Positions 30,358 to 39,187 are shown, counted from the stretch's first letter. The stretch is 64,000 nt of DNA from Bacillus halotolerans (GCF_001517105.1 NZ_LPVF01000001.1:248001-312000), one strand, 5' to 3'. Made by a program: numbers and translations. Notes: a model not told the origin generated them from the letters alone.

Positions 30358-31422
30358 ATGACGATGAAACAATTCGAGATTGCGGCAATACCGGGAGACG
30401 GAGTAGGAAAAGAGGTTGTAGCCGCTGCTGAGAAAGTGCTTCACACAGCAGCTGAGGTTCACGGAGGTTTGTCATTCTCATTTACGTCATTTCCATGGAG
30501 CTGTGACTATTATATGGAGCACGGCGAAATGATGCCTGAGAACGGAATACATACGCTCACTCAATTTGAAGCGGTTTTCTTGGGAGCGGTCGGAAATCCG
30601 AAACTGGTTCCCGATCATATTTCCTTATGGGGTCTGCTGCTGAAGATCAGGAGAGAGCTTGAGCTTTCCATTAATATGAGACCAGCCAAACAAATGGCCG
30701 GCATCACGTCGCCTCTGCGGCATCCGAACGATTTTGATCTAGTGGTGATTCGCGAGAACAGTGAAGGTGAATACAGTGAAGTCGGCGGACGCATTCACAG
30801 GGGTGACGATGAAATCGCCATCCAGAATGCCGTGTTTACGAGAAAAGCGACAGAACGTGTCATGCGTTTTGCCTTCGAATTGGCGAAAAAACGGCGCGGT
30901 CATGTGACAAGCGCAACAAAGTCCAACGGCATTTATCACGCGATGCCGTTTTGGGATGAAGTCTTTCAACAGACTGCGGCTGATTACAGCGGAATCGAAA
31001 CGTCATCCCAGCATATTGATGCGTTGGCCGCTTTTTTTGTGACGCGTCCGGAAACGTTTGATGTCATTGTGGCAAGCAACCTGTTCGGTGATATTTTAAC
31101 CGACATCAGCTCGAGCCTGATGGGAAGCATTGGCATTGCGCCGTCTGCGAACATTAACCCGTCCGGCAAGTACCCATCCATGTTCGAACCGGTTCATGGC
31201 TCAGCTCCGGATATTGCCGGCAAAGGCCTTGCCAACCCAATCGGCCAGATTTGGACAGCGAAGCTGATGCTTGACCATTTCGGAGAGGAAGAACTGGGGG
31301 CAAAGATCCTCAATGTGATGGAACGAGTCACGGCTGACGGCATTAAAACACGCGACATTGGCGGACAAAGCACGACGGAAGAGGTCACTGACGAAATTTG
31401 TGTGCGTTTAAGAAAACTTTGA
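30358..31422 (+). CDS. ycsA: Tartrate/malate-type dehydrogenase (decarboxylating) YcsA
   Basis: A 354-residue member of the isocitrate/isopropylmalate/tartrate dehydrogenase family: N-terminal IAAIPGDGVGKEV, substrate-loop Arg residues in LLKIRRELELSINMRPAK, VIRENSEGEYSEVGG, and metal-binding Asp in VASNLFGDILTDISSSLMGS, with GSAPDIAGKGLANP near the C-terminus. Probably acts on tartrate or D-malate with NAD+; the exact substrate is not determinable here. The promoter region has TATAAT at 30319-30324 and a cre-like AAAACGCTTACG. The 3' end overlaps the convergent hydrolase gene by 15 bases. Confidence 0.9.
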   Translation: MTMKQFEIAAIPGDGVGKEVVAAAEKVLHTAAEVHGGLSFSFTSFPWSCDYYMEHGEMMPENGIHTLTQFEAVFLGAVGNPKLVPDHISLWGLLLKIRRELELSINMRPAKQMAGITSPLRHPNDFDLVVIRENSEGEYSEVGGRIHRGDDEIAIQNAVFTRKATERVMRFAFELAKKRRGHVTSATKSNGIYHAMPFWDEVFQQTAADYSGIETSSQHIDALAAFFVTRPETFDVIVASNLFGDILTDISSSLMGSIGIAPSANINPSGKYPSMFEPVHGSAPDIAGKGLANPIGQIWTAKLMLDHFGEEELGAKILNVMERVTADGIKTRDIGGQSTTEEVTDEICVRLRKL

Positions 31423-32016
31423 TAGAACAGAGCGGGGCAGACTTTCTGCCTCGTTTTTTATGATGGAAAGCGTTTTGAAGAAGATTGCCCTGTCAAAATA
31501 AACCGAATCAGGATTGGCAAAGCCGTGAAGAGCATCAAATTGATAAATCTCCAAATCGTGATGCTGTTTTTCCCGCAGTTTTTTGACGAGAAGAGCAACA
31601 TCAAACGACGGTTCATATGAAGGGAAAAACAATAGAACCGGGCAGGAAGGAATGTGATCAAGGCAATCGCGTATCCGGGAACCGTAATAACATACAGCTC
31701 CGCTCACCTCAGGCATACTGCTGCATTTCCATGCGATCGTTGCTCCTGCGCTGAACCCGATCACAAAAATGCGTCGTCCCGCGTTTTGCCTAATCAAGTT
31801 TTGAATGATGATTTCTCCTGTTTTCAGCCGTTCAAGTTTTGTAAACTGTTCGTATGCGGTTTTTTCCTCTTGCGGTCTGTAAACTTCACCATCACCGAGC
31901 AGGTTAGGTGTCATCACATCATATCCAGCCATTTTGATCAGGCGGGCGATTTTTTTCATATGGCTGTTTACACCGTATATTTCGTGTGCGAGAATGACGA
32001 GCGGTTTTTGGGGCAT
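31408..32016 (-). CDS. Dienelactone hydrolase-family protein
   Basis: A 202-residue alpha/beta hydrolase. It resembles dienelactone hydrolase: LVILAHEIYGVN at the first strand, nucleophile elbow VIGFSAGATIAW (here Ser rather than Cys), an Asp near the end of the core, and catalytic-type His in DALHGFANPDS. Cytoplasmic, substrate unknown. I chose the Met of MPQKPLVIL because AAAAGGAGACCGTT is ideally spaced; the frame extends nine codons upstream. In 168, as I recall, sipU lies between ycsA and ycsD, so this slot differs. Its C-terminus overlaps ycsA, and no intrinsic terminator is visible between the two. Confidence 0.82.
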   Translation of the reverse strand: MPQKPLVILAHEIYGVNSHMKKIARLIKMAGYDVMTPNLLGDGEVYRPQEEKTAYEQFTKLERLKTGEIIIQNLIRQNAGRRIFVIGFSAGATIAWKCSSMPEVSGAVCYYGSRIRDCLDHIPSCPVLLFFPSYEPSFDVALLVKKLREKQHHDLEIYQFDALHGFANPDSVYFDRAIFFKTLSIIKNEAESLPRSVLSKFS

Positions 32017-32101
32017 AACGGTCTCCTTTTGTATTTTTTCCATTATATCCTATCGTTCAGCTTTAGGCTGATATATAATGGTCAAAAAAAGGAGAAATAG
32101 A

Positions 32102-32494
32102 ATGAACTTATTATCTTTGCCTCACCGTTATCCGTTTTTATTAATTGACGGCGTGACGGAAAGCGAGCCCGGCAAGCATGCAGCTGCTTATAAGCTGGTC
32201 AGTGAGAACGACTGGTTTATCACTGACACGCAAACAGAAATGCCTTTTTCACTTGTGATTGAAGCGCTTGCGCAAACCGCAGCTTTTACAGGGATTACAG
32301 ATGAGAACAGCTTGGGCTTATTGTCTTCCGTGAAGAAAGCGGAAAAGCTGGGCGCGGCCATACCCGGTGACCGGCTTGATCTTACGTTTGAAGTCACGCG
32401 CAACCGGCGCGGGTTTGTGTTTGGACATGCCAAGGCGTCAGTGGGCGGGCAGCCTGTTGCTGAAGCTGAAATCGGCATCTATATTGAAACATGA
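32102..32494 (+). CDS. ycsD: FabZ-like hot-dog fold protein YcsD
   Basis: A 130-residue protein of the beta-hydroxyacyl-ACP dehydratase (FabZ/FabA) superfamily: LLSLPHRYPFLLIDGV carries the catalytic-type His, FSLVIEALAQTAAF the acidic-residue helix, and PGDRLDLTFEVTRNRRGFVFGHAKASVGG the core strand pair. Likely acts on a hydroxyacyl thioester, but the biological substrate is unknown. Ribosome site AAAAAAAGGAGAAATAG before the chosen ATG. It is divergent from the hydrolase gene. Confidence 0.88.
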   Translation: MNLLSLPHRYPFLLIDGVTESEPGKHAAAYKLVSENDWFITDTQTEMPFSLVIEALAQTAAFTGITDENSLGLLSSVKKAEKLGAAIPGDRLDLTFEVTRNRRGFVFGHAKASVGGQPVAEAEIGIYIET

Positions 32495-32826
32495 AAAAAA
32501 CCCTTCACTACGATTTGTGAGGGGTTCTATTATTTCGTATCGTAATCCCGTTCGCTTTGTGAGTCATCTCGTTGCTGCCGCTTCTGTTTCTCATCATTCA
32601 TGTTTTCCTTCAGCTCTTCATTCGGTATCGGATCGGTCAAGTCATTATGTTCGGGGTTTTCATTAGGGCGGTTCTGCTGTTTTCTCTCTTTCATATTTTT
32701 ATCACCTCACCATTTGTTTTCCTCTAATGTCTCCACTTGAAACATGTGAAAGGGCTGTTTTGTTCCGCTGGGTATAATGTATTAGAATAGAACCAGAACA
32801 ACTAAAAGATAAAGAGAGGTACATAT
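32495..32826. other. Gap between ycsD and ycsE: one small minus-strand ORF
   Basis: The 332-base gap contains a hairpin near 32500-32527 (AAACCCTTCAC and GTGAGGGGTT) that can end ycsD, the 54-codon minus-strand ORF at 32530-32694, and the probable ycsE promoter region (TATAATGTATTAGAATAG near 32770). Confidence 0.6.
32530..32694 (-). CDS. Small hydrophilic protein of unknown function (54 residues)
   Basis: An ATG with a strong ribosome site (GGTGAGGTGATAAAAAT) opens 54 codons: MKERKQQNRPNENPEHNDLT, PIPNEELKENMN and a tail QRDDSQSERDYDTK. It is very rich in charged residues, Asn and Gln, without hydrophobic segment or Cys, so probably disordered and cytosolic or spore-located. Codon choice and start signal look genuine. 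It is shorter than many annotation cut-offs and I do not know a named homologue. A hairpin shared with ycsD lies immediately 3'. Confidence 0.65.
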   Translation of the reverse strand: MKERKQQNRPNENPEHNDLTDPIPNEELKENMNDEKQKRQQRDDSQSERDYDTK

Positions 32827-33576
32827 ATGTCTGTTCAAAGAGAAGATGTGAATATCAAGCTGATTGCTATTGATATGGACGGAACACTGCTGAATGACGA
32901 GCAGCTGATTTCAGACGAAAACCGCAACGCGATTCGTAAGGCGGAGGATAAAGGCGTCTACGTGGTCATCAGTACGGGCCGGACGCTGATGACGTGCCGG
33001 GAGCTGGCTGAGTCGCTGAAGCTGTCGTCTTTTTTAATCACGGCTAACGGAAGTGAAATCTGGGATTCGAATTTTAATTTAGTGGAACGCAAGCTGCTCC
33101 ACACGGATCACATCAAAATGATGTGGGATTTGCGGAATAAGCACAACACTAATTTCTGGGCTTCAACTGTTAACAAAGTGTGGAGAGGCGAGTTCCCGGA
33201 AAACATCACTGATCATGAATGGCTTAAATTCGGATTTGACATAGAAGATGACGACATCCGAAACGAAGTGCTGGCGGAGCTCAGAAAAAATAAAGAGCTC
33301 GAAATTACAAACTCAAGCCCGACAAACATCGAGGTCAACGCGCTCGGCATCAACAAAGCCGCAGCCCTTGCGAAGGTTTCTGAAAAACTCGGCTTTACGA
33401 TGGAAAATGTCATGGCGATGGGCGACAGCCTGAATGATATCGCGATGATCAAAGAAGCCGGGCTGGGCGTAGCGATGGGCAATGCCCAAGACGTCGTGAA
33501 GGAAACGGCTGATTGGATCACTGATACAAATATAGAAGATGGCGTCGCTAAAGCGATACGCCATTGGGTACTATAA
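32827..33576 (+). CDS. ycsE: HAD-family (Cof) phosphatase YcsE
   Basis: A 249-residue HAD-superfamily phosphatase of the Cof type: motif I AIDMDGTLLND (nucleophile Asp), motif II VISTGRT, motif III Lys in EVNALGINKAAALA, motif IV MAMGDSLNDIAMI. A type C2b cap lies between. In B. subtilis YcsE is one of the enzymes dephosphorylating 5-amino-6-(5-phosphoribitylamino)uracil in riboflavin synthesis. Ribosome site AGAGAGGTACATAT before ATG. Confidence 0.93.
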   Translation: MSVQREDVNIKLIAIDMDGTLLNDEQLISDENRNAIRKAEDKGVYVVISTGRTLMTCRELAESLKLSSFLITANGSEIWDSNFNLVERKLLHTDHIKMMWDLRNKHNTNFWASTVNKVWRGEFPENITDHEWLKFGFDIEDDDIRNEVLAELRKNKELEITNSSPTNIEVNALGINKAAALAKVSEKLGFTMENVMAMGDSLNDIAMIKEAGLGVAMGNAQDVVKETADWITDTNIEDGVAKAIRHWVL

Positions 33577-33612
33577 GAAAAGAGTCCTGAGATAAGGACT
33601 CTTTTCTTTTTT
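33577..33612 (+). terminator. Terminator after ycsE
   Basis: Perfect eleven-base arms GAAAAGAGTCC and GGACTCTTTTC, loop TGAGATAA, then TTTTTTAT. Confidence 0.9.
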
Positions 33613-33638
33613 ATCAGGGAGATTTTCTTCTAGGACCA

Positions 33639-33735
33639 TGGTAGGTTTTCTAACAAAGTTATTTCACAAACTGATATGATTGAATATAATGAAATAAAGT
33701 TCAAAAATTCGGAATAGTCGTTCCGAATTTCGGAA
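33639..33735 (+). promoter_or_regulatory. ycsF (kip/pxp operon) control region: TnrA box, promoter, palindromic operator
   Basis: TGGTAGGTTTTCTAACA at 33639-33655 matches the TnrA site TGTNANATTTTNTNACA at all but two fixed positions. TTTCAC at 33662-33667, 17 bases, TATAAT at 33685-33690 form the promoter, giving a start near 33697; the TnrA box is then centred about 50 bases upstream, ideal for activation. Just downstream, AATTCGGAA and TTCCGAATT (33706-33714, 33721-33729) form a perfect inverted repeat, and TTCCGAA-T-TTCGGAA (33721-33735) a second. This is a candidate binding site for the IclR-type repressor KipR encoded at the operon's end. Confidence 0.78.
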
Positions 33736-33780
33736 CAATAAAATACATAAAGCAATCGTTTGCTTGGCAGGAGGGATTCT

Positions 33781-34548
33781 GTGTTTCAAGTTGATTTAAA
33801 TTGTGATTTAGGGGAAAGCTTCGGAGCCTATACGATAGGTCTTGATCAAGATATTTTAGAGTTTGTCACTTCAGCGAATGTCGCATGCGGATTTCATGCA
33901 GGGGATCCAAGTGTCATGCGGAAAACAGTTGCCCTTGCTGCTGAAAAAGGCGTGAAAATCGGCGCTCACCCGGGACTCCCGGATTTGCTCGGCTTCGGCC
34001 GCCGAAATATGGCGATTTCTCCAGAGGAAGCATATGATCTTGTGGTTTATCAAATTGGCGCCTTGTCAGGGTTTTTAAAAGCGGAAGGACTTCACATGCA
34101 GCACGTCAAGCCGCACGGCGCTTTGTACAATATGGCCGCAGTCGATCAGAAGCTATCGGACGCCATTGCAAAAGCTGTCTGCAAGGTAGATCCAGGACTG
34201 ACTCTTTTCGGCCTTGCTGAGAGCGAGCTTGTAAAAGCGGGAGAACGGATCGGGCTTCAAACAGCAAGTGAAGTGTTCGCCGACAGAACATACCAAGCGG
34301 ACGGCACACTGACACCGCGTTCTCAGCCTGATGCGCTGATTGAAAGCGATGATGCCGCTGTCAGCCAGGTGATCAAAATGGTAAAAGAGGGAGCGGTCAA
34401 ATCCCAGCAAGGACATGATGTGTCCTTAAAAGCAGATACGGTTTGCATTCACGGAGACGGTGCCCATGCGCTGACGTTTGCGCAAAAAATACGAAAAGAG
34501 CTTAAAGCGGCCGGAATCGAAGTGACTCCTATTTCAGCGCAGAAGTAA
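33781..34548 (+). CDS. pxpA: 5-oxoprolinase subunit A (PxpA/YcsF, LamB family)
   Basis: A 255-residue LamB/YcsF-family protein: [38 protein letters not shown] and [14 protein letters not shown] are the conserved segments. With KipI (PxpB) and KipA (PxpC) it forms the prokaryotic ATP-dependent 5-oxoprolinase that opens 5-oxoproline to glutamate. GTG start with AGGAGGGATTCT. First gene of the nitrogen-regulated operon. Confidence 0.93.
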   Translation: MFQVDLNCDLGESFGAYTIGLDQDILEFVTSANVACGFHAGDPSVMRKTVALAAEKGVKIGAHPGLPDLLGFGRRNMAISPEEAYDLVVYQIGALSGFLKAEGLHMQHVKPHGALYNMAAVDQKLSDAIAKAVCKVDPGLTLFGLAESELVKAGERIGLQTASEVFADRTYQADGTLTPRSQPDALIESDDAAVSQVIKMVKEGAVKSQQGHDVSLKADTVCIHGDGAHALTFAQKIRKELKAAGIEVTPISAQK

Positions 34549-34566
34549 TCAGAAGGAGGAAAATAG

Positions 34567-35781
34567 ATGGAGCAGCAGAAAAAAACAGCAGGGAAAAAAA
34601 CGGGCAGCTGGTCATTGCTGATGGGGGCCGCCTTTTTAATGGCGACATCAGCAATCGGCCCGGGATTCCTGACACAAACCGCAACATTCACAAACACACT
34701 CGCAGCAAGCTTCGGTTTTGTTATTTTCATTTCTATTATTTTGGATATCTTTGCTCAAACCAACGTATGGCGCATCATTGCGGTCTCAGGAAAAAGGGGC
34801 CAGGAGATTGCGAATATGGTGCTTCCCGGACTGGGATATTTTATCGCCATTCTTGTCGTGCTTGGCGGACTTGCCTTTAATATCGGGAATATCGGAGGGG
34901 CTGGGCTCGGACTTCAAGTCTTGTTCGGTATTACACCAGAAACAGGCGCCTTAATCAGCGCCGTCATCGCCATTCTGATTTTTGTCATCAAGGAAGCAGG
35001 AAAAGCGATGGACCGTTTTACGCAAATCGCGGGTTTTGTCATGATTATTTTAACTGTCTTTGTTGCGGTCACCACAGCGCCGCCGGTCGGACAGGCTGTG
35101 GCTAACACGTTTGTCCCTGAACATATCAGTATATTTGCAATTGTCACATTAGTCGGCGGAACCGTCGGGGGATATATCACATTTGCCGGCGGACATCGTT
35201 TGCTTGATGCAGGGATTAAAGGCAAGGAATCCATCCCCCAGGTGACAAAAAGCTCAGTTATCGGCATTTTAATTACATCTATCATGCGGATCGCCCTTTT
35301 CTTAGCTGTGCTCGGCGTTGTTTCAAAAGGCCTGCACATTGACGAAAGCAACCCGGCGGCCTCTGTGTTCCAGCTGGCAGCGGGAAATGTCGGTTATAAA
35401 ATCTTCGGATTGATCATGTGGTCAGCGGCCATTACGTCTGTTATCGGGGCCGCTTATACATCTGTTTCGTTTTTTAAAACCTTTTCTCCAAAAATTGAAA
35501 AGAATTCACGCGGCATTATTATCGGATTTATTGTCGTTTCTACATTAGCCTTCGTCACCATCGGCCAGCCGGCGAAAATTCTCGTGCTTGTCGGATCTCT
35601 GAACGGTTTGATTCTGCCGATCGCGCTTGGAACGCTGCTTATTGCCGCGCATAAGAAAAACATTGTCGGTGATTATAAGCATCCGCTTTGGCTGACAGGC
35701 TCAGGTGCACTGGTTGTCATCGTCATGGCGATTATGGGCGTCTACACGTTATTTACACAACTTCCTCAATTGTGGGGCTGA
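34567..35781 (+). CDS. ycsG: NRAMP-family transporter YcsG
   Basis: A 404-residue membrane protein with about eleven hydrophobic segments, of the NRAMP (natural resistance-associated macrophage protein) superfamily (FLMATSAIGPGFLTQTATFT in helix 1; GGTVGGYITFAGGHRLLDAG). The DPGN metal-binding motif of true NRAMPs is replaced by IGPGFL, so metal transport is doubtful. Its place in the 5-oxoprolinase operon suggests uptake of 5-oxoproline or a related compound (inference). AGAAGGAGGAAAATAG precedes the ATG. Confidence 0.87.
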   Translation: MEQQKKTAGKKTGSWSLLMGAAFLMATSAIGPGFLTQTATFTNTLAASFGFVIFISIILDIFAQTNVWRIIAVSGKRGQEIANMVLPGLGYFIAILVVLGGLAFNIGNIGGAGLGLQVLFGITPETGALISAVIAILIFVIKEAGKAMDRFTQIAGFVMIILTVFVAVTTAPPVGQAVANTFVPEHISIFAIVTLVGGTVGGYITFAGGHRLLDAGIKGKESIPQVTKSSVIGILITSIMRIALFLAVLGVVSKGLHIDESNPAASVFQLAAGNVGYKIFGLIMWSAAITSVIGAAYTSVSFFKTFSPKIEKNSRGIIIGFIVVSTLAFVTIGQPAKILVLVGSLNGLILPIALGTLLIAAHKKNIVGDYKHPLWLTGSGALVVIVMAIMGVYTLFTQLPQLWG

Positions 35782-35804
35782 TAAGAGTGGATCATTTGAA
35801 CAAG

Positions 35805-36578
35805 ATGGCGCCAAGAGATGTGCGCGCCTTTATACGAGAGGGACAAATAAACGGGCCGACCGCCGGAATGTCCGGCGGCTATGCTCAAGCGAACCTTGTG
35901 ATTTTGAAAAAAGATTTGGCATTTGACTTTCTGCTGTTTTGCCAGCGGAATCCAAAACCCTGTCCGGTGCTGGATGTGACGGAATCCGGTTCGCCTGTGG
36001 CGTCGCTTGCAGCGCCGGATGCGGATATCAGAACGGACTTTCCGAAATACCGTATTTACAGGCACGGTGTTTTGACAGATGAGGTATCTGATATTACGTC
36101 CTACTGGGAGGACGATTTTGTCGGCTTTCTAATCGGATGCAGTTTCTCTTTTGAACAAGCGCTGATCAATAATGGAATACCCGTCAGACATATCGAAGAG
36201 GGGACGAACGTTCCGATGTACAAAACGAATATAAATTGTGTTCCGGCGGGGCCGTTTCATGGACAGATGGTTGTCAGTATGAGACCGGTTCCTGAACGGC
36301 TCGCTGTACGCGCCGCACAGGTGACATCGCGTTTTCCGGCTGTGCACGGAGGACCGATTCATATCGGCAATCCAAAAGCGATCGGCATACAGGATTTGAG
36401 CAATCCAGATTTCGGAGATGCCGTTTCTGTTCGTGAAGGCGAGGTTCCTCTATTTTGGGCATGCGGGGTAACTCCGCAAGCTGTGGCTATGAATGTAAAA
36501 CCTGAAATAGTCATCACACATGCGCCGGGGCATATGCTCATCACAGATATTCGAGACGAGTCGCTTGCGGTGCTGTAA
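35805..36578 (+). CDS. ycsI: D-glutamate cyclase-like/putative hydro-lyase YcsI (DUF1445)
   Basis: A 257-residue DUF1445 protein (MAPRDVRAFIREGQINGPTA, then GMSGGYAQANLVIL, MRPVPERLAVRAAQVTSRFP, VHGGPIHIGNP and ITHAPGHMLITD). Eukaryotic relatives have D-glutamate cyclase activity, giving 5-oxo-D-proline; that would fit its place in a 5-oxoproline operon (inference). The ATG gives the length I remember for the B. subtilis protein; a GTG at 35787, only 5 bases after ycsG ends, is an alternative start. Neither has a strong ribosome site, so coupling to ycsG is likely. Confidence 0.88.
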   Translation: MAPRDVRAFIREGQINGPTAGMSGGYAQANLVILKKDLAFDFLLFCQRNPKPCPVLDVTESGSPVASLAAPDADIRTDFPKYRIYRHGVLTDEVSDITSYWEDDFVGFLIGCSFSFEQALINNGIPVRHIEEGTNVPMYKTNINCVPAGPFHGQMVVSMRPVPERLAVRAAQVTSRFPAVHGGPIHIGNPKAIGIQDLSNPDFGDAVSVREGEVPLFWACGVTPQAVAMNVKPEIVITHAPGHMLITDIRDESLAVL

Positions 36579-36622
36579 CCTCTCGTCCTCCAGATGAACG
36601 AGAAATAAACGAGGTGAGAAAG

Positions 36623-37345
36623 ATGACTGAACGATTACAAATCGAACAGCTCGGTGATTCTGCAATGATGATCCGATTTGGAGAAGAAATAAGCGAGCAA
36701 GTAAACGGTCTTGTCCATGCCGCTGCCGCTTATATAGAAGAACAGCCGTTTCCGGGATTCATTGAATGTATCCCGGCTTTTACGAGTCTTACCGTATTTT
36801 ATGATATGTATGAAGTGTATAAGCATTTGCCTCAAGGCATCAGCTCGCCTTTTGAGAAGGTGAAACACGATGTTCATGAGCGGCTCGGAGAATTAACGGC
36901 TGATTATGAAAGCAGCCGCCGCGTCATTGAAATTCCCGTCTGCTATGGCGGTGAATTCGGGCCTGATTTAGAAGAGGTGGCGAAGATCAATCATCTGACA
37001 CCCGAAGAGGTCATTGAGATTCATACAGGCGGTGAATATGCGGTGTATATGCTGGGCTTTGCACCGGGGTTTCCTTTCTTAGGCGGGATGTCCAAACGCA
37101 TTGCAGCTCCAAGGAAATCATCGCCAAGACCATCGATTCCCGCCGGTTCAGTCGGAATTGCGGGACTGCAAACAGGCGTTTATCCGATTTCGACACCGGG
37201 CGGCTGGCAGCTGATCGGCAAAACGCCGCTGGCTCTATTCCGGCCGCAGGAAAACCCGCCAACGTTATTAAGAGCAGGAGATATTGTTACATTCGTCCGC
37301 ATCTCAGAGGATGACTATCACGCCTATAAGGAGGAGTCCAATTGA
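36623..37345 (+). CDS. kipI: 5-oxoprolinase subunit B / KinA inhibitor KipI
   Basis: A 240-residue KipI/AHS1-type cyclophilin-like protein ([30 protein letters not shown], the [22 protein letters not shown] segment, [33 protein letters not shown]). It is PxpB of the 5-oxoprolinase complex; in B. subtilis it also inhibits autophosphorylation of the sporulation kinase KinA, and KipA counteracts this. The ATG preceded by GAGGTGAGAAAG is chosen. The stop overlaps the kipA start. Confidence 0.94.
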   Translation: MTERLQIEQLGDSAMMIRFGEEISEQVNGLVHAAAAYIEEQPFPGFIECIPAFTSLTVFYDMYEVYKHLPQGISSPFEKVKHDVHERLGELTADYESSRRVIEIPVCYGGEFGPDLEEVAKINHLTPEEVIEIHTGGEYAVYMLGFAPGFPFLGGMSKRIAAPRKSSPRPSIPAGSVGIAGLQTGVYPISTPGGWQLIGKTPLALFRPQENPPTLLRAGDIVTFVRISEDDYHAYKEESN

Positions 37346-38355
37346 GCATGAAAGTGTTAAAGCCCGGACTGCTCACAACGGTTCAGGATATAGGCAGAAC
37401 GGGGTATCAAAAATACGGCGTGCTGGCAAGCGGCGCCATGGACACGGTGTCGCTTCGAATTGCCAATCTGCTGATCGGTAACAGCGAAAAAGAAGCCGGC
37501 CTTGAAATTACGCTGATGGGTCCCGGCCCGTCGCTTTATGTGTCAGAACCAATGCTGATTGCCGTAACAGGAGCGGACTTTACCCTGCGTGTGAATGATG
37601 AGGAAGCGCCTCTTTGGAAACCTGTGCTCGTTAAGGGAAACAGCACGGTCACCTTCGGCCCCTGCAAACTCGGCAGCCGCGCTTATATAGCGACAGCCGG
37701 CGGCTTCAATGTACCTGCTGTGATGGGAAGCAAAAGCACGTATGTCAGAGCGGGCATCGGCGGATTTCGCGGAAGAGCGCTTCAGAAGGAAGATGAACTG
37801 TCGATCGGAGAGATGTCATCTCTTTCGAAAACCATCGTCTCCCGCTTGAGCCAGCACCTTGGTCAGCGAGGGTTTGCGGCGCCGAATTGGTCAGTCAGCC
37901 GATACAGATTTCTGCCGTTAAAAAAGAATCCGGTGATCCGAGTGCTGGAAGGAAAACAATTCTCTTTTTTCATAGAAGAATCGAAAACGCGGTTTTATGA
38001 AGAAACGTTTCGTGTCACTCCGCAGTCCGATCGTATGGGCTACAGGCTCAAAGGAGAACCGCTTGAATTGAAGGCGCCGCTTGAGATGGTGTCAGAGGCG
38101 GTTACATTTGGAACAGTTCAGGTGCCGCCTGACGGCAATCCGATTATCCTGCTTGCAGACCGGCAGACGACGGGAGGCTATCCGAGGATCGCTCACATCA
38201 TTTCAGCTGATCTTCCGATTGCCTCGCAAATTATGCCGGGTGAGCACGTCCAATTTGAGCCTGTATCCCTTCAAGAAGCGGAAGCGCTTTTCATTGAACG
38301 GGAAGCGCATCTAAAAGAAATGAAAACAAGAATGAAAATGGAATGGCTGATATAA
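37342..38355 (+). CDS. kipA: 5-oxoprolinase subunit C / KipI antagonist KipA
   Basis: A 337-residue AHS2-type protein ([76 protein letters not shown]). It pairs with KipI in 5-oxoprolinase and relieves KinA inhibition. TTG at 37342 is chosen as start because AAGGAGGAG ends 5 bases before it and it overlaps the kipI stop as TTGA. An ATG at 37348, giving 335 residues as usually annotated, would have over-long spacing. Confidence 0.93.
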   Translation: MSMKVLKPGLLTTVQDIGRTGYQKYGVLASGAMDTVSLRIANLLIGNSEKEAGLEITLMGPGPSLYVSEPMLIAVTGADFTLRVNDEEAPLWKPVLVKGNSTVTFGPCKLGSRAYIATAGGFNVPAVMGSKSTYVRAGIGGFRGRALQKEDELSIGEMSSLSKTIVSRLSQHLGQRGFAAPNWSVSRYRFLPLKKNPVIRVLEGKQFSFFIEESKTRFYEETFRVTPQSDRMGYRLKGEPLELKAPLEMVSEAVTFGTVQVPPDGNPIILLADRQTTGGYPRIAHIISADLPIASQIMPGEHVQFEPVSLQEAEALFIEREAHLKEMKTRMKMEWLI

Positions 38356-38371
38356 CAAAGGGGGTGGAATG

Positions 38372-39124
38372 ATGCAGAATAAAAACAAAACCGTAGTGAA
38401 ATCTATGGCGCTGCTCAATTTGTTTTTGCATGAACCAAGCCTTACTTTAAGCGAACTCGTTTCCCTGTCAGGAATGCCGAAAACCTCTGTTCACCGAATG
38501 GTCAGCTCACTGGAAGAAATGGGATTCCTCAATCGAGACCCATACGGCGTTTATACGCTTGGCCTGGTGTTTTTGGAATTCGGACAGCTTGTCGCGGACA
38601 GACTCGATATCAGAAAAATAGCCAAGCCTGTGATGGAAGAGCTTTGCCGTGAAGTAGATGAAGCCGTTCATTTGATCATGAGGGACGGAAATGAAGCGAT
38701 CTACGTGGAGAAGATTGAAGGGACACAGACCGTTCGCCTTTACACTGCAATCGGCCGGCGTTCTCCTCTGTATGCCGGGGCATGTGCCCGGAGTATTTTA
38801 TCTTTTCTGCCCCGTGAAGAAATTGAAGCGTATATCAAACAGACAGAGCTCATTCCGATCGGTTCAGGGACCATTACAGAACCGTCAAAGCTTCTTGAGG
38901 CGATTGAGACCTCGGTGCAAAATGGCTATACCGTCAGCTATTCAGAACTCGAAAACTATACGGCCGCTATTGGCGCGCCGATTTTTAACCATCATCACCA
39001 GGTGGCGGCCGGCATCAGTATTGCAGGGTTTGAAGCGAGATTTACAGAAGACAGGCTGCCGTACTTAACGGAAAAGGTAAAACAAGCCGCTTTACAGATT
39101 TCCAGAAAAATAGGGTATCCGTAA
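38372..39124 (+). CDS. kipR: IclR-family repressor KipR
   Basis: A 250-residue IclR-type regulator: winged helix (about 5-65, TLSELVSLSGMPKTSVHRMVSSLEEMGFL) and an effector-binding domain (about 80-250, SPLYAGACARSILSFLP, YSELENYTAAIGAPIFNHH). It represses the kip operon; the palindrome before ycsF is the expected site. The second of two adjacent ATGs is chosen since GGGGGTGG abuts the first. It is the last co-directional gene of the operon, 16 bases after kipA. Confidence 0.93.
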   Translation: MQNKNKTVVKSMALLNLFLHEPSLTLSELVSLSGMPKTSVHRMVSSLEEMGFLNRDPYGVYTLGLVFLEFGQLVADRLDIRKIAKPVMEELCREVDEAVHLIMRDGNEAIYVEKIEGTQTVRLYTAIGRRSPLYAGACARSILSFLPREEIEAYIKQTELIPIGSGTITEPSKLLEAIETSVQNGYTVSYSELENYTAAIGAPIFNHHHQVAAGISIAGFEARFTEDRLPYLTEKVKQAALQISRKIGYP

Positions 39125-39187
39125 GTAGCCGATCTTTTCTCTGCTGCGTACATTAACGTATCGACGTTCATGAGTGGAGGAAAAATC

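Noticed and set aside
31654-32100. 148-codon plus-strand frame opposite the dienelactone hydrolase
   Set aside because: The minus-strand frame has a family-typical hydrolase with nucleophile elbow and strong ribosome site; the plus frame has neither.
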